From Betaproteobacteria bacterium HGW-Betaproteobacteria-11 (GTDB lineage Bacteria; Pseudomonadota; Gammaproteobacteria; Burkholderiales; Rhodocyclaceae): a DNA stretch of 38,761 nucleotides. The translations under genes and the position numbers were made by a program. Below, piece after piece: positions 17,246 through 25,709 of this stretch (position 1 is the first letter of the stretch; every line of letters starts with the position of its first letter). The notes beneath the pieces are model-generated. The model saw nothing but the letters and a program-made list of their open reading frames with translations. It had not been told where the DNA came from and made no database searches. The DNA lies in the NCBI GenBank assembly GCA_002842395.1, contig PHCV01000014.1, positions 1 to 38,761 of the forward strand, read 5' to 3'.

Positions 17246-19648
17246 TCAGCTCTTGACGCCGCTGGCTTGCAGCTGCTGCCAGACCCTGAAAGCGTTATGC
17301 GGCATGTTCATGTGCGCCACGCCAAGATGTGAGAACGCATCCACCACCGCACTAGTGAAAGTCGGGATACTGCCCACGTGTGGCGACTCGGCCACTCCTT
17401 TCGCGCCGATGGGATGATGCGGCGACGGCGTGACAGTGAAGTCGGTCTCCCACTTCGGTGTCTCGACGAAGGTCGGTAGGAAATAATCCATCAACGTATT
17501 GCCCTGGATATTGCCTTGCGCGTCGAACGTCAACTGCTGTCCCATGGCGACAGCGAAGCCCTCGGTCAAGCCGCCATGTATCTGGCCTTCGATAATCATG
17601 GGATTGATGCGCGTGCCGCAATCATCCAGCGCATAGAAGCGGCGGATCTTGGTCTCGCCGGTGGCCTTGTCGATATCCACCACGCACAGATAGATGCCGA
17701 ACGGGAACGTGAAGTTGGGCGGATCATAATAATGCACCGCTTCCAGGCCCGGCTCCATCCCTGCGGGCGGCTTGTTGTACGCAGCCCAGGCGATGTCTTT
17801 CATGGTTTTGAACTTGGCGTCCTGGCCCTTGACCTTGAAGCGGTCGATCTCCCACTCGAGGTCATTCTCGCTGACCTCAAGCAAATGCGCCGCGATCTTC
17901 TTGGCTTTGGCGTGGATCTTCCGGGATGCCATCGCGATCGCCGCACCTGCAACCGGCGTGGAGCGCGAGCCATAAGTGCCCAAACCATAAGGCGCGGTGC
18001 TGGTATCCCCTTCTTCGACCTGGATCACTTCAGATGGCAAGCCCAACTCGGTCGCGATGATCTGCGCATATGTCGTCTGGTGCGCTTGACCCGTCGAGAT
18101 AGTACCCATGCGGGCGATCGCGCTGCCGGTCGGATGCACCCTGATCTCGCACGAGTCGAACATGCCTACGCCCAAGATATCGCACATCTTGCTTGGGCCG
18201 GCACCGACGACCTCGGTGAACGACACCAGGCCGATACCCATCAAGGTCGGCGAATTCGGGTCAGCACGCTTCGCCGCCTGCTCCACACGCAGCCCCTTGT
18301 AGTCGCAGGCATTCAGCACTTTGTCCAGCGCCCCCTGGTAATCACCCGAGTCATACTCGAAGCCAAACGCCGAGGTGTAGGGGAATTGCTCTTTGCGAAT
18401 GAAGTTCTTGCTGCGTATCTCGGCCTTGTCCATCTTCAGGTCTTGCGCCAGCACGTCCACCATGCGCTCGATCAGATACACCGCTTCGGTGACACGGAAC
18501 GAACAGCGGTAAGCGACACCACCCGGCGCCTTGTTGGTATACACGCCATCCACGCGGCAATAAGCCGCCGGGATGTCATACGAGCCGGACACGATGTGGA
18601 ACATCCCGGCTGGGAACTTGGTCGGGTCGGCACACGAATCGAACGCACCGTGATCGGCGATCACATTCACGCGCAGGCCGGTGATCTTGCCGGCCTTGGT
18701 GGCAGCCAGCTCCCCGGTCATGTGGTAATCGCGCGCAAACCCGGTCGACGAGATGTTCTCCACGCGGTCTTCTATCCACTTCACCGGACGACCCAGCACG
18801 ATCGAGGCAACGATAGCGCAAACATAGCCGGGGTAAACCGGAACCTTGTTGCCAAAGCCGCCGCCGATATCCGGCGACACGATCCTGATCTTAGACTCCG
18901 CAATACCGGATAGCAGCGACACCACAGTGCGCACCACATGCGGCGCCTGGCTGGTCATGAAAGTGGTCAGCTCACCGCGGACCGGATCGAAGGAAGCCAC
19001 GCAGCCACACGTCTCCAGCGGGCAAGGATGCACACGCGGATAAAACATATCCTGCTTGACGGTCACTTCTGCAGCGCTGAAAGCCACGTCCGCCTTGGCC
19101 TTGTCGCCTGCCTCCCAGGTAAAGATATGGTTATGGTGATAGCGTTTGCCGTGCGCGCCTTCGGTCTTACCGGCCAGGTCTTCGCGCAGCACAGGCGCAC
19201 CTTTTTCCAGTGCCTTGAACGGATCGATCACAGCGGTAAGCTCTTCATATTCCACGCTCACCGCTTCCACGCCGTCAGCGGCAATATAACGCTCAGTTGC
19301 GATCACCACCGCCACTTCCTGCATCTGGAAATGCACCTTTTCATCCGCCAGAACGGCCTGCACATCACCGGCCAGGGTCGGCATCCAGTGCAGCTTGAGC
19401 GGCTTCAGGTCGTCTGCCGTCAGCACGGCAAGCACGCCGGGAATGGCCAGCGCCGCTTCCTTGTTGATCTTCTTGATGCGGGCATGGGCTACGGGTGAGC
19501 GCACAATATCCATGTACACCATATCGGGCATTTTTATGTCATCGACATAATTACCCTTGCCTTGAATGAAACGGGCATCTTCCTTGCGCAGGCGCGAATC
19601 GCCCATACCCATCAGGGCGGCTTTACGATCGTTCAGCGGTGAATTCAT
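17246..19648 (-). CDS. coxL: CoxL, large Mo-Cu subunit of form I aerobic CO dehydrogenase
   Basis: This 800-residue catalytic subunit oxidises CO to CO2 at a Mo-S-Cu centre. The active-site loop reads AYRCSFR, the form I signature, with the copper-binding cysteine at residue 382 and an arginine at 381. The cofactor site motifs PDIGGGFGNKVP and GAKGVAESPHVG (Glu754, the active-site glutamate) are intact, as are PCPLETCGCVASF and SFTEVVGAGPSKMCD. Length fits CoxL (about 800-810). AAGGAA lies upstream of ATG 19648. It follows coxS after 29 bases. No frameshift or truncation is seen, so a working CO dehydrogenase is likely. Confidence 0.96.
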   Translation of the reverse strand: MNSPLNDRKAALMGMGDSRLRKEDARFIQGKGNYVDDIKMPDMVYMDIVRSPVAHARIKKINKEAALAIPGVLAVLTADDLKPLKLHWMPTLAGDVQAVLADEKVHFQMQEVAVVIATERYIAADGVEAVSVEYEELTAVIDPFKALEKGAPVLREDLAGKTEGAHGKRYHHNHIFTWEAGDKAKADVAFSAAEVTVKQDMFYPRVHPCPLETCGCVASFDPVRGELTTFMTSQAPHVVRTVVSLLSGIAESKIRIVSPDIGGGFGNKVPVYPGYVCAIVASIVLGRPVKWIEDRVENISSTGFARDYHMTGELAATKAGKITGLRVNVIADHGAFDSCADPTKFPAGMFHIVSGSYDIPAAYCRVDGVYTNKAPGGVAYRCSFRVTEAVYLIERMVDVLAQDLKMDKAEIRSKNFIRKEQFPYTSAFGFEYDSGDYQGALDKVLNACDYKGLRVEQAAKRADPNSPTLMGIGLVSFTEVVGAGPSKMCDILGVGMFDSCEIRVHPTGSAIARMGTISTGQAHQTTYAQIIATELGLPSEVIQVEEGDTSTAPYGLGTYGSRSTPVAGAAIAMASRKIHAKAKKIAAHLLEVSENDLEWEIDRFKVKGQDAKFKTMKDIAWAAYNKPPAGMEPGLEAVHYYDPPNFTFPFGIYLCVVDIDKATGETKIRRFYALDDCGTRINPMIIEGQIHGGLTEGFAVAMGQQLTFDAQGNIQGNTLMDYFLPTFVETPKWETDFTVTPSPHHPIGAKGVAESPHVGSIPTFTSAVVDAFSHLGVAHMNMPHNAFRVWQQLQASGVKS

Positions 19649-19677
19649 TTTTCGGCTTCCTTTTCTGAATAGCGGCG

Positions 19678-20172
19678 TTAAGCAGCGACAGCCTGCTTGG
19701 CGGTTTGCAAGGTCTTGGCGGCGTGTCGCACTGCCTTGACGATATTCTGATAACCGGTGCAACGGCACAGATTGCCTGCCATACCTGCGCGAATCTGCTC
19801 TTCGGATGGATTAACATTGTCCTGCAGCAAACGGTACGCGCGCACCAGCATGCCCGGCGTGCAGAAACCGCACTGCAGGCCGTGTTCCTTGTAAAAGGCA
19901 TCCTGCACCGCGTGCAGAACACCCTTGTCGGCAAGGCCTTCCACCGTCACCACCTCCGAGCCGTCGCACTGCACCGCCAGATGGGTACAGGATTTGACCG
20001 ATTGACCATCGATATCAACGGTGCAAGCCCCGCAGTGGCTAGTATCGCATCCGATATGAGCGCCCGTCAGATTCAAGTTCTCACGCAGAAAGTGGATCAA
20101 CAAGGTACGCGGCTCGACAGCCTGCTCGATTTTATTTCCGTTCACAGTAACGGTGATGAGTTTCTTTGCCAT
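19678..20172 (-). CDS. coxS: CoxS, small iron-sulfur subunit of CO dehydrogenase
   Basis: This 164-residue subunit carries two [2Fe-2S] clusters that pass electrons from molybdenum to the flavin subunit. The N-terminal plant-ferredoxin-like domain has [10 protein letters not shown] and, later, SVKSCTH. The C-terminal helical domain has [13 protein letters not shown] and [13 protein letters not shown]. All eight cysteine ligands are present and length is normal. The gene lies 34 bases after coxM. Confidence 0.95.
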   Translation of the reverse strand: MAKKLITVTVNGNKIEQAVEPRTLLIHFLRENLNLTGAHIGCDTSHCGACTVDIDGQSVKSCTHLAVQCDGSEVVTVEGLADKGVLHAVQDAFYKEHGLQCGFCTPGMLVRAYRLLQDNVNPSEEQIRAGMAGNLCRCTGYQNIVKAVRHAAKTLQTAKQAVAA

Positions 20173-20206
20173 TGCGATATCTCCTGATTTCTAACTTATG
20201 CAGTGA

Positions 20207-21070
20207 TCATTTGCAGCGCGTAGCGGCCAAGCGTATGGCACGCTTGGTCATCTCACCCGCCATCGCCGTTTTATATTCGATATTGCCGCGCAGATCTTCG
20301 GCCGGGTCGCAGATCGCCATCGCGGCCGCAGCAGCAGCAGCAATGCTCGCATCGGTGAGCGGTTTGCCCACCAATGCCTGTTCGGCCGCCTGCGCATGCA
20401 GTGCGATCGGCCCCACGTTAGTCAGCGTTATGCGCGCCGACGACACCACATCGCCCGACATCTGCAGCACCACCGCAGCAGCAGCCGTGGCAAAGTCGCC
20501 GGTCTTGCGTTTGAGCTTGCAATAGGCAGAGCCCGTCTTCGGCGCAAAGGGCTTGATATGGATCTCCTTGAGGATTTCCTCGGGCTGCAGATCGGTCATG
20601 TACGTGCCCAGGAAAAAATCACCCGCTGCAACGGTGCGCTCGCCTTTGGGGCCGACCAGAATGAATTTCGCATCCAGCGCGATAGTAATGGCGGGATGGT
20701 CATTCCCCGGATCGCCGTGGGTGATATCACCGCCGATGGTGCCGCGGTTGCGCACTTGCGGATCGGCGATCAGGCTTGCCGCTTCAACCAGCAGGGGGAT
20801 TTTTTTCTGCAACAGAGCGGAATCGATCAGTGCGGTTTCACTGGTCATGGCCCCGATCTTGATCACACCGCCCTCTTCCCGGATGCCGCTCAATTCACGG
20901 ATCTTGTTCAGATCGATCAGGTGAGCAGGCTCAGCGAAACGCAGCTTCATCATCGGCAGCAGACTATGCCCGCCAGCCAGAAGCTTGGCCCCGTCGCCAT
21001 ATTGTCCTAGCAATGACAGGGCCTCGGATACAGTGGACGGTGCGTGGTACTCAAAGACACTTGGTATCAT
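20207..21070 (-). CDS. coxM: CoxM, FAD subunit of CO dehydrogenase
   Basis: This 287-residue FAD-binding subunit begins MIPSVFEYHAP. It carries the FAD-contact motifs AGGHSLLPMMKLR near residue 32 and NRGTIGGDITHGDPGND near 105, the latter matching the TxGG...D pattern of the family. The ATG at 21070 is chosen because AGGGGAG lies six bases upstream; the in-frame ATG at 21076 is too close to it. It is the first gene of the operon, with a candidate RcoM-controlled promoter about 85-150 bases upstream. Confidence 0.94.
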   Translation of the reverse strand: MIPSVFEYHAPSTVSEALSLLGQYGDGAKLLAGGHSLLPMMKLRFAEPAHLIDLNKIRELSGIREEGGVIKIGAMTSETALIDSALLQKKIPLLVEAASLIADPQVRNRGTIGGDITHGDPGNDHPAITIALDAKFILVGPKGERTVAAGDFFLGTYMTDLQPEEILKEIHIKPFAPKTGSAYCKLKRKTGDFATAAAAVVLQMSGDVVSSARITLTNVGPIALHAQAAEQALVGKPLTDASIAAAAAAAMAICDPAEDLRGNIEYKTAMAGEMTKRAIRLAATRCK

Positions 21071-21154
21071 AAACATCTCCCCTAAAATACTGCCAGTTAA
21101 AGTCTTCTGCTTAAAGCACAGAGTTTTTTTGTGGATGACCCGCTATAAGTATCA

Positions 21155-21183
21155 ACATTAGGCTGAACCATCTTGCCGCTCAA
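21155..21183 (-). promoter_or_regulatory. Candidate sigma70 promoter of the cox operon
   Basis: On the minus strand TTGAGC (21183-21178) is followed by a 17-base spacer and TAATGT (21160-21155). The boxes match the sigma70 consensus only moderately, as expected for an activated promoter. The 12-bp repeats lie seven bases upstream of the -35 box, a usual place for an activator. Confidence 0.45.
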
Positions 21184-21190
21184 CTATGGA

Positions 21191-21222
21191 TGCACGAACT
21201 GCTGATTTTTTGCACGAACTGC
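21191..21222 (-). promoter_or_regulatory. Candidate RcoM (LytTR) binding site: two perfect 12-bp direct repeats
   Basis: GCAGTTCGTGCA on the minus strand occurs at 21222-21211 and again at 21202-21191, spaced 20 bases start to start (about two helical turns). Each copy contains CAGTTCGT, close to the consensus bound by LytTR domains, and TTCGTG, which fits the TTnnnG pattern reported for RcoM. The regulator encoded in this block has a LytTR domain. Confidence 0.6.
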
Positions 21223-21483
21223 ATCAGATAGGTGCTGAATCGGGAGGTCGCGAATACCAATGGTGCGGCATTGACTGAGGACACCTCGACCTATGGCCGA
21301 CTCGCAGGCGCGATTGAGGAAGGACCAGTGGAATGGGCTGCCGTCTGGGCTTATTCCGTCTCTACCACCAAAAAACCATCACAGGGATGAGCTTTTTGTT
21401 TTGATACGCGGCTACGGGAATGAAACAGCGCTCAGAACGCGTGTGGCTTATAGAGAAATGGGTTGTGATGAACGACCAAGAAC
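21223..21483. other. Non-coding stretch between the cox operator and IS remnants
   Basis: I see no credible gene here. A 66-codon frame at 21293-21493 on the plus strand shows no family features and runs into the transposase remnant. Together with 21071-21190 this forms the regulatory side of the cox operon and the decayed border of the block. Confidence 0.4.
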
Positions 21484-21618
21484 TTATCCGTAAATAATAT
21501 TCACTGCGATCGGTGTTTTTCTGAAGGCAATGATTGCTGCGGTCAAGTGGTTCAGGGCGAGGAACGTTCGCTCGAGCTTTTCGTAGTGCACCAGGAGTTT
21601 TCGGAAAGACAGAAAATT
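21484..21618 (-). mobile_element. C-terminal remnant of an IS5-family transposase
   Basis: On the minus strand the last ~44 codons read FRKLLVHYEKLERTFLALNH, then TAAIIAFRK and the end VNIIYG. This is the typical C-terminus of an IS5-family transposase that differs from the one at the contig ends. Sequence upstream in the same frame is not transposase-like, so only the tail remains. Confidence 0.65.
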
Positions 21619-21671
21619 CAACGCCACCTTCGAGAGTATCTCTGTCCCTGGAGCCGCGGTCAATCGGGATT

Positions 21672-21830
21672 TCATGCTGTGGGTTCGCCCAGGTGGCCGA
21701 GAACCTCCCGCACCACCACCGCCTCGGTGATGAAGGCGATGATCCGCATTTCGCCACCACAGATCGGAAGAGAAGCCAGAACGTTTCGTAGATGCTGGCG
21801 AGTAACAACGCGCTGGCGCTACGGCGAGTG
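21672..21830 (-). mobile_element. C-terminal remnant of an IS91-like (zinc-ribbon type) transposase, frameshifted
   Basis: The minus strand reads SALLLASIYETFW in one frame and then CGGEMRIIAFITEAVVV with REVLGHLGEPTA and a stop in another. Intact relatives read through as LLARIYE..PLLCP.CGG.MRIIAFI, so about one base is missing near 21765. The remnant abuts and slightly overlaps the 3' end of the NosR-like gene and marks the right border of the cox block. Confidence 0.55.
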
Positions 21831-23936
21831 ATGAGGCGCAGATGGCGCCGGGTGAATCCTGACCACACGCCCCTTGCGCTTTTGCAGCAGGTGCGGCGCG
21901 CAACGCCCGTCGTCGTAATAAATCCCGACGCAGTCCAGGCACTGGAAGCATTCGTCATAGCGGATGGCGCCGCTGCGCTCGATCGCATCGTACTGACAGG
22001 TGTGCCGGCAACGCTGACAGGGCTGGCCGCAGGCATCGAACCGCTTGAGCCAGTTCCAGCGTCGCAGCCGGCCGCCCAGGGTCAGCGCCGCGCCGAGCGG
22101 ACAGATGAAGCGGCAGAAGAATTTGTACACGAACAGGCCCAGCGCCAGGAGGATCAGGCAATAGGCGAGATACGGCCACTCGCGGTCGAACGCCACGGTG
22201 ATCGAGGTCTTGAACGGCTCGACCTCGACCAGTTTCTCGGCCAGCGCCGGCGCCAGCGCCGCCGTGCCGAGCAGCAGGGCAAGGATCAGATAGCGGCCGC
22301 GGCTGAGCAGGGTGGCCAGCCGCTCCGGCACGCGCCATTGTGGCAGGCGCAGCTTTTGCGCCAGCAGGCCGAGAAATTCCTGCAGGGCGCCGAACGGACA
22401 GAGCCAGCCGCAGAAGGTGCCGCGCCCCCAGACGATCAGCGAGACGAGGGTGAAGACGATCAGCAACAGCCCCACCGGGTCATAGAGAAAGCTCGACAGG
22501 CCCGCTCCGCTCCGGAGCGACTTGATCGCCCCGGTGATCTGCACGATCGACAGTTGTCCCTGGGCATACCAGCCGATGTAACCCAGGGTGAAGGCGAGGA
22601 ACACCCAGCGAAAGGCGAGGAGCCGTCGTGGCCGGATCGAGACCGCCCGCGGCCATAGCAGAACGACAGTGAGCAGGACCAGCGCCGCGCCGATCGCCGC
22701 CAGATCCGGCCAGCGCCCCTGCCAGGCCAGCAGCCATTCCGGCAAGGGCTTGGGCGGATAGACGAAGAGTTTGTCCGGCACATGCACCTCGATATCGAAC
22801 GTGCGCTCGGTGATGACCGGCAGGATCATGCCCTTGGCGCGCGAGAACATCAGCTTGAAGGTCATCGGCTGCGCCGGGTCAAGCCCCCCCGCCGGCGGGG
22901 TGACCAGGATCAGCGAGGTATTGAGTTCGGGCGCGCCGACGGGTCGCGGGATGTCGCGGTTGCCGTCGCGCAGCTCGATCGACAGGCCGCTCTGGAACAG
23001 GGCCAGGCGCGGTGGCGGCGTGCCGGGAACGAAGTTCTCGTCGATCAGTCGATCGCGTCCCGCGGTGGCCACCCAGAAGGCCGGCCGGCCATCGGCAAGA
23101 TAACTGATCAACTCATCGTAGACGTTGTCGCCGAACAGGTTGCGGCCAATGATCGGCGCATTGAGGTAGGCGATGTAGACCTCGACAAAGGTCTCGTCGG
23201 GCTTGGCCATCGCTTCCTCATCCACGCCCTCGCCTTCCGTGCCGGCGAAAAGTTTTTCCACCTCGCGCTGGGTCAGATGCAGGTGATGCACATAGCCCTT
23301 GTCGACGAGCTGGGCGAAGGTCATCGGCTCGAACAGGTCGCTCTTCGGCACCGCCGCCGGCCCGCTTTCCGCCGTGTCGGCAAAGCCGAGTTTTTTACGC
23401 GCCACCGCCAGCGCGGCGGAGAGCACCGTCTGATTCACGATGCGTACCGAGACCGTGGCCTTGGCCACCCCGTCGAGCACCACCCGGTTACTGCCGGTGC
23501 CGGCCCGGGCGTTGCCATAGACGCTGGAAACGGTGATTTCCTGACGCAGATTCTTGCCCTCGTACTGTTTGACGAATTCATGCAATGGCTCGATGCCGAG
23601 GCCACTGAGGAACACCGGCTCGTGCTGGCGCAGCACCTCGACGGCGGTGAAGCTGCCCTTGTCGTCGATGGCGATCAGCAGATTCATCGGCGTGCCTTCG
23701 AAGCCCGGAATCGGCGCGATGTCGATCGACTCGAAAACATAGCCGACCGGCGCGTCGCCCGGCTTGAGGTCGCTGTAGATCGGCCAGGCCGGGATGTCGT
23801 GGAACTTCTCGCCGATCTTGAGCGGCGGCGGAAAGCGGCGCTCGACGTCGGCCTGGGTCAGATCGCCGGCCTGGACAAACTGGGGAAGACAAAGCAGAAG
23901 GCAAAACGACAGGACGCGGCGCAGGCAATCTCTCAT
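21819..23936 (-). CDS. NosR/NirI-like FMN-binding, iron-sulfur membrane protein
   Basis: This 705-residue inner-membrane protein has a signal-like N-terminus and a periplasmic FMN-binding-type domain (about residues 80-180, with NARAGTGSNRVVLDG). A further periplasmic domain extends to about 400, followed by several membrane helices. Two CxxxCP motifs (FCGWLCPFG and FCRFICPLG) are typical of the NosR/NapH family. The cytoplasmic end has a ferredoxin-like cysteine set (CGQPCQRCRHTC and CFQCLDC). NosR itself supports nitrous oxide reductase, but no nos gene is near. Here it is divergent from a quinoprotein-linked operon, so an electron-transfer role there is inferred. Its last codons overlap the IS remnant, so the natural C-terminus may have been altered slightly. 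Confidence 0.78.
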   Translation of the reverse strand: MRDCLRRVLSFCLLLCLPQFVQAGDLTQADVERRFPPPLKIGEKFHDIPAWPIYSDLKPGDAPVGYVFESIDIAPIPGFEGTPMNLLIAIDDKGSFTAVEVLRQHEPVFLSGLGIEPLHEFVKQYEGKNLRQEITVSSVYGNARAGTGSNRVVLDGVAKATVSVRIVNQTVLSAALAVARKKLGFADTAESGPAAVPKSDLFEPMTFAQLVDKGYVHHLHLTQREVEKLFAGTEGEGVDEEAMAKPDETFVEVYIAYLNAPIIGRNLFGDNVYDELISYLADGRPAFWVATAGRDRLIDENFVPGTPPPRLALFQSGLSIELRDGNRDIPRPVGAPELNTSLILVTPPAGGLDPAQPMTFKLMFSRAKGMILPVITERTFDIEVHVPDKLFVYPPKPLPEWLLAWQGRWPDLAAIGAALVLLTVVLLWPRAVSIRPRRLLAFRWVFLAFTLGYIGWYAQGQLSIVQITGAIKSLRSGAGLSSFLYDPVGLLLIVFTLVSLIVWGRGTFCGWLCPFGALQEFLGLLAQKLRLPQWRVPERLATLLSRGRYLILALLLGTAALAPALAEKLVEVEPFKTSITVAFDREWPYLAYCLILLALGLFVYKFFCRFICPLGAALTLGGRLRRWNWLKRFDACGQPCQRCRHTCQYDAIERSGAIRYDECFQCLDCVGIYYDDGRCAPHLLQKRKGRVVRIHPAPSAPHHSP

Positions 23937-24037
23937 GATCGGGGCAGGGTTTGAAATCGGTCAGGACGCTTTGTTGTAGTCTACTTGGCGGCTGCATGTA
24001 GCGACCTGAGTTTTCTCATCTTATCCGAACTCGCACA

Positions 24038-24661
24038 ATGAATCCCTTCATCTCCCGTCCGTCCCTCGCCTCATTGCTGGCTACCGGGCTGCTGCTCCTG
24101 AGCAGTGCGGCCCAGGCCGTCCAGTACGGCACGCTGCTCCCGGAAAACAGCACACTCGGCTTCGTCTCGCGGCAGATGGGCGTGCCGGTCAATGGCCAGT
24201 TTCGCCGCTTCGCGGCCGAGCTCGATTTCGATCCGGCACGCGCCGCCGGTGCCCGCGGCTCATTCGAAGTCGAGCTGGCCAGCATCGACACCGGATCAAA
24301 CGAAGCCGACGAAGAAGTCAAAGGCAAGGACTGGCTGTTGGTCAAAAACTTCCCGCGCGCCCGCTTCGAGATCGCCGGCATTCGCCCGCTCGGCGGCAAT
24401 CGCTACGAAATTCACGGACCGCTCACCCTGCGCGGCATGCGTCACGACATCGTCATCGCCGCGAGCCTGCGCGAAGAAGCCGGGCGGGCAATCTTCGAAG
24501 GCCGTTACCTGCTCAAGCGCCTCGACTTCAATATCGGCGGCGGCGCCTGGGGCGATACCGACACCGTGGCCAACGAGGTCGAGGTTCGCTTCTCGCTGGC
24601 CTTCAGGGCAAAGCCGGAAGCCGCCTCGCGCACCACCTTGCGCACGGCGAAAAAACGATGA
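24038..24661 (+). CDS. YceI-family periplasmic lipocalin-like protein (first copy)
   Basis: This 207-residue exported protein has a signal peptide ending at AQA (about residue 27) and a YceI domain. The domain runs from STLGFVSRQMGVPVNGQFRRF through GSFEVELASIDTG, PRARFEIAGIRPLG and LTLRGMRHDIVI. YceI proteins form beta-barrels that bind isoprenoid or other hydrophobic ligands; the ligand here is unknown. The stop overlaps the start of the next gene by four bases (ATGA). The gene is divergent from the NosR-like gene across about 100 bases. Confidence 0.82.
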   Translation: MNPFISRPSLASLLATGLLLLSSAAQAVQYGTLLPENSTLGFVSRQMGVPVNGQFRRFAAELDFDPARAAGARGSFEVELASIDTGSNEADEEVKGKDWLLVKNFPRARFEIAGIRPLGGNRYEIHGPLTLRGMRHDIVIAASLREEAGRAIFEGRYLLKRLDFNIGGGAWGDTDTVANEVEVRFSLAFRAKPEAASRTTLRTAKKR

Positions 24662-25596
24662 GAACTCTCTTCGCCCTGTTCGCCTGCGGCTGGCTCATCG
24701 CTCTGCCTGCTGCGGCACACGAAGCGCAGCGCGTCGCACCCGGCATTTATGTGCTGCCCGGCGTCCTCGCCGAGCCGGATGCGAAAAACGCGGGCCGCGT
24801 GGTCAATACCGGCTTCATCGTCAGCCGCCGTGGCGTGGTGGTGATCGACAGCGGCGCCAACCTGCGACAGGGCGAGGCCATCTGCGCCGCCATCCGCCGC
24901 GTCACCCGGCGGCCGGTGATCCTGCTCATCGACACCCATCCGCACCCGCAGAACGTGCTCGGTAATGCCGCCTTCACCCGCCGCCGGATTCCCATCCTGG
25001 CCACCGCGATGACCGCCGAGAAAATGAACGAACGCTGCCCGCGTTGCCTGGAGCACCTGACCGCCAGCGTCGGTGCCGAAGCGATGGCCGGCAGCGAGAT
25101 CGTCCTGCCGCAACAGCGGATCACTGCCGAGACCACGCTCGACCTCGGCGATCGCCGCGTGCACGTGATTCCCACCGGCTGGGGCCACAGCGAAGGCGAT
25201 CTGGTCGTGCTCGATGACAAGAGCGGCGTGCTCTTCGCCGCCGATCTGGTCTATGCCGGACAGATTCCGCACCTGTCCGAAGCGCGGGCCAAAGGCTGGC
25301 TCGAGGCCCTCGACCTGCTTCTCACGCTGCCCGCACGGCAGGTCGTTCCCGGTCGCGGCCCGGTCGGCACGCCGCAGGAGATCAAAAACTTTCGCCGTTA
25401 TCTCGACGCGCTTTACCAGCGCGTGACCGCCGATTACCAGGCCGGCCGCACGCTCGACGAAACCCTGAATCGCCTCGATCTGCCCGAATTCCATGCCTGG
25501 CAGGGCTATGCCGAACGCCATCCGCTGAACATCCAGCACGTCTGGTACGAGATCGAGCGCAACGACTTCGACGCCGCAGCCAACGCAAACCCATGA
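24658..25596 (+). CDS. SoxH-like metallo-beta-lactamase-fold protein with a degenerate metal site
   Basis: This 312-residue exported protein has a signal peptide ending at AAAHEA. It resembles the quinoprotein relay zinc metallohydrolases related to SoxH. The usual HxHxDH is replaced by HPHPQN (His94, His96, Gln98, Asn99), and the usual VPGHG reads VPGRG (Arg233). His177 in GHSEGD and Asp196 in FAADLVY remain. With three metal ligands altered it is unlikely to bind two zincs and may be a non-catalytic binding protein. The paralogue at 30767-31714 keeps every ligand. Its start overlaps the YceI stop, and its own stop overlaps repeat copy B. Confidence 0.8.
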   Translation: MRTLFALFACGWLIALPAAAHEAQRVAPGIYVLPGVLAEPDAKNAGRVVNTGFIVSRRGVVVIDSGANLRQGEAICAAIRRVTRRPVILLIDTHPHPQNVLGNAAFTRRRIPILATAMTAEKMNERCPRCLEHLTASVGAEAMAGSEIVLPQQRITAETTLDLGDRRVHVIPTGWGHSEGDLVVLDDKSGVLFAADLVYAGQIPHLSEARAKGWLEALDLLLTLPARQVVPGRGPVGTPQEIKNFRRYLDALYQRVTADYQAGRTLDETLNRLDLPEFHAWQGYAERHPLNIQHVWYEIERNDFDAAANANP

Positions 25597-25709
25597 GCGC
25601 CCCGCACGGCCGCCTGAAGGGATGCCAGCCACACCCGAAACCGCGCCAGCGGCGAACCGTGGTCGCCCCCTTCCTCGGGAAGGGGGTTGGGGAAAAGGTC
25701 GTCCAGTGA
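25593..25709 (+). repeat. Repeat copy B: intergenic element readable as a 38-codon coupled ORF
   Basis: This is homologous to 5872-5985. The ATG overlaps the stop of the hydrolase-like gene (ATGA), and the TGA overlaps the GTG start of the sensor kinase gene (GTGA). The frame reads MSAPHGRLKG, then QRRTVVAPFLGKGVGE. The CCCCCTTCC...GGAAGGGGG hairpin is conserved. It joins two genes of unrelated function by translational overlaps, as copy A does. Confidence 0.7.

Noticed and set aside
21819-23936. Nitrous oxide reduction locus
   Set aside because: The NosR-like protein alone is not enough; there is no nosZ, nosD, nosF or nosY, and the neighbours are quinoprotein-linked.
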